The notes under the pieces are model-generated. The model had not been told where the DNA came from, ran no database searches, and was given only the letters and a program-made list of their open reading frames with translations. Position numbers and translations under genes: made by a program. From JACKAQ01 sp020634975 [NCBI: Calditrichia bacterium] (GTDB lineage: Bacteria; Calditrichota; Calditrichia; RBG-13-44-9), in contig JACKAQ010000001.1 of assembly GCA_020634975.1 (NCBI GenBank), positions 3,100,001-3,164,000 on the forward strand: 64,000 nucleotides of DNA, given 5' to 3'. Positions 60,501 to 64,000 of the stretch are shown here, one piece after another; within the stretch, counting starts at the first letter, position 1, and the number at the start of each line of letters is the position of its first letter.

Positions 60501-63500
60501 TTCAATAAAAATAAACCTGACCAGCGCCGCGCTGGATTCCAACAGCAACGCAGCCGCAGCAATTGGTGTTGGCGAACGGATTCTGGAAAATCTGCGAGTG
60601 GTCGAAAAAGCCAATCTGGCGGTTTCGCTGAGCACGGAAAGCCAATTCTCTGCCGGAAGGGATAGCCTGTTGGTCACCGTTCAGGTGCAAAACAGCGGTA
60701 CGGCTCGAATTACGCCAATAACCGTTCCGGTGACGGTTGAAATCGACACAGCATATTTCAGATTTTCCGATGGCTCGACGGATACAACGCAATCGATAAA
60801 TGTCGTTTTGACGAACGGTGTCGGCATTGGCAGCAGCAGTTTCTATCTCAATAGCCTGACAAATTTAGGTACTACGCCCATCCGTGCGGTGATCGACACA
60901 GCCGCAATTAAGGATGAAAACACAAATGCAACTGCTTTTGCCAGCGTGCCGGAAACCAGCGCCGATGTTGAAATTGTTGAATCAGCAATGGTTACCGTTG
61001 GCAATTTGCAAATAAGTGCGCCGGTTGCCGGACGTGATACGGTATCATCCGGGCAACAGTTTTCGGTTACTACCAATCTTACTTTTAGCGGGAATGTTGC
61101 CCCAACCGGGCGAACCGCAACCATCAGCCTGCCGGATGGATTCGTTGCCCTATCGGATACGCAGCGGACAATCTCGCCGGATTCCAGTTCCGTAACCTGG
61201 AAAATTATCGCGCCGAATGCCAATTTGCTCTCGCCGGAAGGCGTCCAAAACGGCACACGCGGTAATTCACCACAGTCCATTTTGGCAGATTCGCTGAATA
61301 TTTCTGTGAGTGCAGAAGGCATTGACATCAGCGGCGGTGCCACACCACCGGCAGCAGATACGATCGGTTTCTGGCTGGTAGATCGGGCGCAGTTGAGCAT
61401 GTTCTCAGAAATTATCGAACCGTCCGGTGCGATCGACGGCACCATCAGCACAGAACAGTGGTTCGATGTGCGTGTTTGGGTGGAAAACAGCGGCGAAGCA
61501 ACAACGACCGGTAATAATCAGGTGACGGTCAAAATTCCGGCAAGCTTCCAAATTGAGGGCTCAGCCGTTGGTGACAGCGCAAATATCCTCATCGGAACCG
61601 GTGAAACAGAAAGTGATACCGTGCGCATATTTGCCGGCGCAGATGTGCCGAGCGGTCAACCGCAAATTTCTGCCATTTTGCAAGCTGCAGCAACCGATGC
61701 TAACCGCAACAAAGCGGCGGATATTTTGCAAAAAACGTCTGCGTTCAACGTTGGTGTTGTTCAGAAAGCGCTGTTGCAGGCAGATAGCCTTATCGCCAGT
61801 GCAGATATTGTTGCGCCGGAGCAGCCATTTACCCTGCGCGGATTTGTGACCAATACCGGAACCGCAAAACTGTTGCCGGACGACAGTGTTTATGTAGCGC
61901 TGGAATATGATGAAGCCCAGTTTACCATTTCGAACGGCACAGCCGAACGCCGCCGGAAATTGATCAACAATCGTGCGGAATTTATTTGGCAATTACAGGC
62001 GAACACCGGTATCACGCCAAATAATTACAATTTTACAGCACGGATAGTTGCAGATACTTCCCAAGATGAAAATACAAATGAATACGCAGCAATTGCTGCG
62101 GACACAACCGCATCATTTAACATGCAGGTGGTTGAAACCGGTGGCGCAACAATTAGCGCAGCCTACATCAACGCACCGGGAACAACCGAAATTACCGCAT
62201 CCGGTTTACAGCGCGTTCGCATCTTTTTGCAACCGCAACTGGTCGGCGATTTTTCAACCGCACGAGCGAAGTTGAGCCTGCCGCAGAATTATTTTGCCGT
62301 CGATTCGCTGACTGCAAATATTTTGGATAACGGTCTGGTTGAGTGGCAGTTGGATCTGCCCGATACGACTTCTGGCGGTCAAACGTTGGATTTTGCGCTG
62401 GATATCCGGGCGGTTTCTGCGATAAATAACGCTATTTCGGAAGACAGCGACACGCTCAAAATCACGCTCCAAAAACGGGCAAACCTCTCGATTACCGGCG
62501 ATGTGGTGGAAACGCTGTTCAACGATGTGGTTAGCCAGGGCGATACCATCACCTATCGGGCGGTGGTCAGCAATCTCGGCGAAGCCGGTGTACTCGCAAC
62601 GCCTACGGGTGAAGTGACCCTTTCGCTCGGTGAAAAATTATTCCTGCTCGATGGGGAAACTCCCACAAAACCGTTTGGCATCGATCAGCCGGTGGAGTGG
62701 CAGGTTCGGGCAGAAGAAAATTCCGCGATTGCCGGATTGTTAAATCAGATTAACGAAACCCGCGCTGAAAAATCGCGATTGCTGATGCTGCAATCCGCCA
62801 ATCAGGTGGATGAAAGCGGCGGCAGCGATGCGCGTCAGCGGGAACTGAATCAACTATTAGATGGACTGGTTCAGCAACTAACGGCACTCGCTGATCCGTC
62901 CCATTTGACAGCGCGGATTACCCGAAGTGCCCGCGATGCCAACACCGGTGCAGCTGCTTTTGTGTCGGTCGATAGTGTGCGCCGCGATGTGCAAATTGCC
63001 GAACCGGTTTCGGCGAGCATCCTTTCGCTGCAATTGTTGAATGATATAACCAGCCAGCCGCTCAGCACGGTTTCGACCGGTCAGGTGTTCACGGTTTCGG
63101 CGCTCACCGATTTTGTCGGTGCGGTGATCGAAAAACGCGGAACGCTCGAATTGCCGGATGGCTTCACGATTCTAGATGGCGATTCCACAAAATCTGTCAA
63201 TGCAGATAACACGATTCGCTGGAAAGTGAGTGCGCCAACGATCATTTCCGGCGGGTCGCCGCAGCAAATAAAACTGGTGATCTCCGGACGCGACCAAAAT
63301 GGTGATCCCGGAATTACCGATCCGGTTCAACTGAACAGCGATTCGACCGGCGTCATCGTCGAGCCGAAAACCAATTTGCAGTTTTACACACCGGATCCGG
63401 CATTCAGCCTTACGGCAAGCGAGCAATTTACCATTCGCGCCGTGATTAAAAATGATAATTTCGGCGGTGCCGATGCAACGGGTGGCGGAACGGTTCAATT

Positions 63501-64000
63501 ATCGAACCTCAATTCATCATTTACAATCGATCCGGGAACGCCCGCGATTCAAAATTTCACAATCGATGCTGCAGTGGACAGCGCGATTGTTAGTTGGAAC
63601 ATCACTGCACCGAGCGGAAACGTGAGCACTGTGGCAACATTGCGGCTTACGCAAATTCCAATTGATGAAAACACCCAAACCACCGCCAGCGTGAATACAA
63701 CAACGGAAACGGTTGACATCAACATGGTGCCGACCCAATTGGAATTGAGTCTGATTGACGAAGTAAAGCTGGACGAAGGCAGCTATGCCGCCGGACAGCA
63801 AAATTTGGCGGTATTTGGTTTGGCATTCAGGAATCCGAATCCTGCCGAAATTATCCGGGTGGATGAAATTCAGATTCGCGTAACGGAAGGCGCAACTAAC
63901 GTGCCCGATGTTCAAAATCTGGTATCGCGAATGGAAATGGTCAGTTGGGAATTTTATCAAACGAACCCGAGTGGCAACGCTTCGCCACCGGATCAATTGA
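48580..64000 (+). CDS. Giant secreted tandem-module protein (partial, runs off the window)
   Basis: One open frame from ATG 48580 to the last base, at least 5,140 codons, with no stop in a line-by-line translation. A signal peptide (LILILLCVSLPLQVWA) is followed by a beta-rich domain (about 25-240; FSFNFYGTDF, YVSTNGWMSF, APYWD) resembling nidogen-like heads. Three Big_1/invasin-like modules follow (about 400-715; NGxxTxxxT-L-G patterns), then single CARDB/DUF11-like beta modules (V-x-x-G-Q ... N-x-G; about 930-2030). From about residue 2,030 an ordered A-B-C super-repeat takes over. The only Cys read is in the signal peptide. Modules often end in D-E-N-T/N motifs that could bind calcium. The export route is not visible because the C-terminus is missing; T9SS is likely from the neighbours. 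An adhesive or stalk-like role is inferred. Confidence 0.95.
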   Translation, partial: MMNSVTRLILILLCVSLPLQVWADKGTPSSQNLNWADNNGTSDASFNWIDIGPGHVLSNLNSTNYDTVYTAPLPFSFNFYGTDFNTLYVSTNGWMSFFDYATSVRSFPSNQQFSTMSFTEHPDTLLAPYWDRISLDNADAKIDTLTAGVAPYRRFVVQYSNINSALFPVPNSPLTMQVVFYETTNIVKYQYFDIGALNGNSATIGLRFAKGSPAPNDFIQYAHDTPGSIADGRAIVFYPSDNLNATSSLDITTVAQGTQNQAFTLSVANVQLNGSSFLQNMGKADVVRLGKPSLWATTEMSVNQVVVDGENFFLLNSSNPPTANQSLFLGNVATWYYNSTNDSLYVQFPPFAIKDSVRVGFQTDIPATLAGTFNFNPVIYSRTEAGLGASTSAQFTVTSTPIDTLFIVEPDTLSGIVGNQLANFTVEVRDALNAPVENVPISFSITSKPSGAENEVLTKYVVATNSSGQASTQLTLGTKTGSYTVRAFASNTVPADTFFTGIATPDAPDSILIVSNSSVSGQFGQALADSVRFRLVDQFENAISDSTISFIPVSGSVTPLNRTTNGSGEAATSWTLGQTGSPQLLSAQWTDGTNTANSATVSATVTTGAATALELVSLRGIAGEDSAAAIAGEEVTFTVRAVDAFGNTVSGTTIDFEALPGYSVNFDADQLISDSNGQVTNVVSTDLTQDSTFFRAIIAGTDTLDLHVYHLTYVANSLSPTITDPGASVGFSVQIQNPSPRTVSLNSSGTLFEFSEGATTFSAALSSGSTVLPGVNTLQYATTAINSNFSTSSFTPELTLAGTGTNNRLNGTILLPANSLQLFDVNITFSGLTPLTVTEGRPVTFTAQLSNTGSGNITLSPTASFLSFSDDTVYLDQSFAIPGGGATVEITFTTNQILSNNDTNDYPSSVTLSGFRNGLPFDTTLTTGLPQILVQRVPNVIVNSISVAPNTVSQGRDSVLVTLTFRNNGTNRATAEIDLTNYVTLATSQLSGIRPQETTTLSIPANTNSSPVTFYFNVSGSYPTGTDNALTTYRLVDINSDIADTLTTTAAVANEFNVVSRSSLSIVNAALSTNLVVPGQTGIVLNIDLQNSGAADARINSGDVDLIFNNNHILTPSTAFPVTVTGGGGLSNLSYTLTVDPNSAIGFDPLDVSISYLDTLSNKTYALTGTDLDSLEIRSAIPASDLQIQKVTAPAQVVQGQSGLNSFVRLKNLNATTSIRVDSLLLFSGNTGISGSIVTALPVTIAAGDTAQFAFSLDIGGAATTGNSVIDARFKATELRFGTSLSDTGAVNPATVTVFRPAALSFSLESIEPDTVSQGQSGIIYSARLRNGVSGDFRAIANIDTVSLNVSSGITATRVNPVDLPFSLASGATQLVQFRLDVPGAVPAGTYSLAASATGADSISGSALSATATNVNLEVQAAATLAATAISIVKNATSRDSAYVGQQDLIVTATVQNNSAAPAMLDNVSLVLRNASNNDLSYPVQLLTNNLPVTLSSGATTDVQFSLDIPGSLLTNDFPVFFGAIVSGEDVNSGASLIDTTLSLKTLQVFTAPDIANTATFLDTTGYGPGETATFHVRVTNNGGTPLVVSGSTQLVLKKITDLNTTFTVPVDLTNSPAFIGANRDTTLQFSPITLNTTGTYQVSVNVLGNAFGDAQSFTDISTNTAITVGDSVNINATLALSDNAAIIGDLLTATLSLENNTVVDLETDAGDSTRLELRYADNNELLSIEAFDSVVTIQSGIPSQLIWDFTVPLSARSGVVNVNAIVSLNNGDISIIRQQSFEIQTGVMVSYDTRSLTPDTVVAGQTTQFIARFVNTGSTDLLVDRDSSFIEFTDGSLTYNATVAESFVISGNDTSEIFFQSRQIPVGFSTGNFDVSFHLFGDLSNGDTLTALDTTVANEIDIISPATIVVDSLSLSPVTMIAGAENIEARYYLRNSGQSAAQIRNITSRFLDAADGDASSFWSLQSQNPAAVDTLLGGDTLLVRRFFRLSNNIPNGQYRGRAEVRYNDIRRPNTVNTFNNPTPEDTAEVLERATLVFAGAITSPTGAIDETVSTLQSFNWQLDLSLKPGSGPLQVGDSTTIFLDFRNKGFYLNAGLTRDTLTIRMFPDETRDIPIWTGNTAKVSVLRAVITDTSLSGDGVTPALIDGPNAATLEMEIQQRAALAARWIDGPMVVGTQQFTLKGLIENNGTAGVSPNTAQALLTYPNTVYNLDSGLEDQTVTIGDTIEYLFTALAATSDISDFVLSIGPATAALDTNTTDFAFIADTSDVKTIELSTDDVTVVAVIDSSEGAKDGVVSTGQTFIIAASYQYTNVVDTGKTAVISLPPGYSTPNDTISIGTNSGVVYWAVRAPNTASPQQNISVEFSGYRDTGGTPALVSDTAPPIAIETVTQARLTLQASIVEPSGAIDGVVSTDQTFGLRVLVSKTGTALTSGSNTLNVSLPANYLFSGDTTFTLLTGVADTLQITAPNIASALDTISVTLQIAANDTNTNAPATVQNDRRDIAVRTVAKANLALAITAPDSFSTGTSGMQVQLQVSNLGTAAVSADSIPVLVEIDPNVFHFSDDGTAASRTFNVGLSGSSGTRTISLISQNQTGSSDIRGTLQLAGISDVNNNPAGATVFSSVPQDTASVAVVNSGTVQINNFAIITPAGAVDSTISTGQQFTLQAQVNFAGNLLTGTRRTTLTLPVGSGFTTNSPLEVFANQNGVDTVNWVIQAPSDTTLKELRSRLDTRRGESVAQILKQAFNFEVIANASDASGGSPADTLVLPVELVERARLSVNASIIEPNGAIDGVLSTGQSFDIQIQVSNSGIAQTTDNNTVRLTLPTGYTPQTINVPIATGAIQNLTFTAPVSASALNKITARLVTPANDENTGTAATIDTVLREIAVQTVAKADLQLSLSAPTDFSTNTPNLPVTLSLVNLGTAAVTDSATGSEVDSVNVLVTIDPNLIRFPGSANDTMSFKVPIDGSRIISLSSQDSVDLANILGELQLVGLKDENNNFADATVFASQPSASQNVNLVNSGTVQINNFVITTPSGAVDSTVSTGQRFTLQASATFAGNLENDSRRVTLTLPENSGFTTNSTLDVPVAANGDTTINWIIQAPSDTTLQKMLSTIRRGNVSAQQLLPFNFIVDASATDSSSGFTYNAPDTLTVELVPRAQLRISAAIVAPAGAQDRTLSTRQFFDVDISITNDGVAGTSDSSEVTLVIPTGYQLISGSNPLMVATGETRQIRLQAPQTAHTDARNLGIQLTTPAFDENTDTTAQVLVSDATIAGLRAERRADLSLNFSSIGSYSTGRTGLPITVEIRNSGQAGITPNLVPVRVEIDDLNVIQFTGNPLATADTINISINETTGLGTGTVLINTLNNIATTNLTGTLLSDSLQDENNNYNDTTVVVSIPNAVEPISVIESGGVNVTRLEITQPVGATDSIVSTRQIFTVEAGYGFDTVLDTGRTAAIQLPAGYSAPNDTQTVSGDNGTVSWQVTAPATASVDVDSIRVVLNALRDIGGGSTDPVSTNRSIPVTTVDRVNLVLETSIDSPEGATDGEFSTGQTFNYKMKISNSGTANTETGDLNQLSIQLPAGYTTPVSIFNLATGDSVMLPISAPATASPLASITAQIDSAANDENTGEPAFVSVGTRQTAVRTVAKADVRIALSAPQSFSTETDSLPVTLSVGNFGTAGVNAEFVPVKVTIDPSLVQFEGSSSDTMTFMVKLDSTRQIFLSSQSVPDTAAIRGDLVLNAILDENTNQRVFSSDSSATDSVEIVSGGSVNISSFEITNPAGATDSTISTSQEFDLNVVVNFLGNLQGNSQNIQLFLPQNGGFTTNSPLRITNISGQVDTTWTIRAPANVQPPATFDFAVRVVAIDGSSGDDRIENATLTVAVQTAPSLAVRGNIIAPTGAIDRTLSTGQIFDLRVGVENQVTGGAGTTDANTVEIQLPTGFTIGDSSGTTVIQLATGAFDTLKVTASPNATTTLDSIKINLTSAALDSNSNAAAAIGVGERILENLRVVEKANLAVSLSTESQFSAGRDSLLVTVQVQNSGTARITPITVPVTVEIDTAYFRFSDGSTDTTQSINVVLTNGVGIGSSSFYLNSLTNLGTTPIRAVIDTAAIKDENTNATAFASVPETSADVEIVESAMVTVGNLQISAPVAGRDTVSSGQQFSVTTNLTFSGNVAPTGRTATISLPDGFVALSDTQRTISPDSSSVTWKIIAPNANLLSPEGVQNGTRGNSPQSILADSLNISVSAEGIDISGGATPPAADTIGFWLVDRAQLSMFSEIIEPSGAIDGTISTEQWFDVRVWVENSGEATTTGNNQVTVKIPASFQIEGSAVGDSANILIGTGETESDTVRIFAGADVPSGQPQISAILQAAATDANRNKAADILQKTSAFNVGVVQKALLQADSLIASADIVAPEQPFTLRGFVTNTGTAKLLPDDSVYVALEYDEAQFTISNGTAERRRKLINNRAEFIWQLQANTGITPNNYNFTARIVADTSQDENTNEYAAIAADTTASFNMQVVETGGATISAAYINAPGTTEITASGLQRVRIFLQPQLVGDFSTARAKLSLPQNYFAVDSLTANILDNGLVEWQLDLPDTTSGGQTLDFALDIRAVSAINNAISEDSDTLKITLQKRANLSITGDVVETLFNDVVSQGDTITYRAVVSNLGEAGVLATPTGEVTLSLGEKLFLLDGETPTKPFGIDQPVEWQVRAEENSAIAGLLNQINETRAEKSRLLMLQSANQVDESGGSDARQRELNQLLDGLVQQLTALADPSHLTARITRSARDANTGAAAFVSVDSVRRDVQIAEPVSASILSLQLLNDITSQPLSTVSTGQVFTVSALTDFVGAVIEKRGTLELPDGFTILDGDSTKSVNADNTIRWKVSAPTIISGGSPQQIKLVISGRDQNGDPGITDPVQLNSDSTGVIVEPKTNLQFYTPDPAFSLTASEQFTIRAVIKNDNFGGADATGGGTVQLSNLNSSFTIDPGTPAIQNFTIDAAVDSAIVSWNITAPSGNVSTVATLRLTQIPIDENTQTTASVNTTTETVDINMVPTQLELSLIDEVKLDEGSYAAGQQNLAVFGLAFRNPNPAEIIRVDEIQIRVTEGATNVPDVQNLVSRMEMVSWEFYQTNPSGNASPPDQL
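54673..63720 (+). repeat. A-B-C protein super-repeat array inside the giant gene
   Basis: A modules begin near 54673, 55753, 56902, 58051, 59152, 60229, 61381, 62476 and 63361, a period of 1,077-1,152 bases except for the last step of 885. A and C modules carry G-A-x-D-x-x-x-S-T-x-Q; B modules begin like VAKADLxLSLS and carry FST....LPVTL. C modules begin near 55417, 56485, 57640, 58801, 59875, 60985, 62134 and 63007 and contain W-x-[IV]-x-A-P. The unit starting at 62476 goes from A directly to C, so B is missing. Copies are diverged at the DNA level. Confidence 0.88.

Noticed and set aside
50190-63996. Dozens of 60-270-codon minus-strand open frames across the last 14 kb
   Set aside because: They are antisense shadows of the giant plus-strand gene: no ribosome-binding sites, no recognisable domains, and they follow the composition bias of Thr/Ser/Ala-rich plus-strand codons.
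1-64000. tRNA, rRNA, insertion sequence, integrase or prophage
   Set aside because: No cloverleaf-like or rRNA-like stretch and no transposase or integrase motif was recognised in either strand; an Infernal or tRNAscan run would be decisive.

Overview
This window looks like a chromosomal segment from a member of the FCB (Fibrobacterota-Chlorobiota-Bacteroidota) assemblage, most plausibly a Calditrichota/KSB1-type or related lineage. Four secreted proteins end in a type IX secretion (T9SS) type A sorting domain with the NYPNPFN motif. There is also a PorV/PorQ-like outer-membrane protein, a Bacteroidetes-style one-piece hybrid two-component system (HTCS) and SBBP propeller repeats. Unlike most Bacteroidota, many genes have clear Shine-Dalgarno sequences, and NtrC-type sigma-54 activators are present. 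The taxon is an inference; no rRNA, tRNA or CRISPR array was seen.

Layout. 0.2-3.7 kb: a DinB-like protein, convergent with an exonuclease-DinG helicase fusion. 3.7-6.4 kb: a secreted NodB-like/golvesin-domain protein. 6.7-15 kb: signalling genes (PAS hybrid kinase, NtrB/NtrC-like pair, single-domain receiver) and the PorV-like protein. 15-18.3 kb: an RqcH/NFACT protein and an HDOD protein with a degenerate GGDEF domain. 18.3-21 kb: a minus-strand operon for trans-3-hydroxy-L-proline use (dehydratase, phosphatase, ornithine-cyclodeaminase-family reductase). 21.2-22.6 kb: a second NtrC-type regulator with an altered GAFTGA loop. 22.9-29.5 kb: a large secreted repeat protein and a T9SS-exported beta-propeller phytase with a good sigma-54 promoter match. 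30.3-35.1 kb: a MacAB-type ABC exporter with two permeases, one of them frameshifted. 35.7-37.8 kb: sucCD. 38-43.8 kb: a secreted SBBP propeller protein and the HTCS regulator beside it. 44-47.7 kb: ndk, an endonuclease/exonuclease/phosphatase-family lipoprotein, YtxH and DUF948 envelope proteins and a TPR protein.

The last 15.4 kb (48,580 to the window end) is one uninterrupted plus-strand reading frame. I translated it line by line and found no stop codon. It encodes at least 5,140 residues of a secreted protein with a signal peptide, an N-terminal beta-rich domain, Big_1-like modules and a run of CARDB/DUF11-like beta modules. From about 54.7 kb these become an ordered three-module super-repeat of about 360-385 residues. 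The mature part read has no cysteine. The short antisense frames in this region are shadows of this gene. A small secreted protein of unknown function lies 11 bases upstream and is probably co-transcribed.

Overall the region is devoted to the cell surface: T9SS cargo, an outer-membrane PorV-like factor, an exporter and several sensory systems, with a few housekeeping genes (sucCD, ndk, dinG, rqcH) between them.
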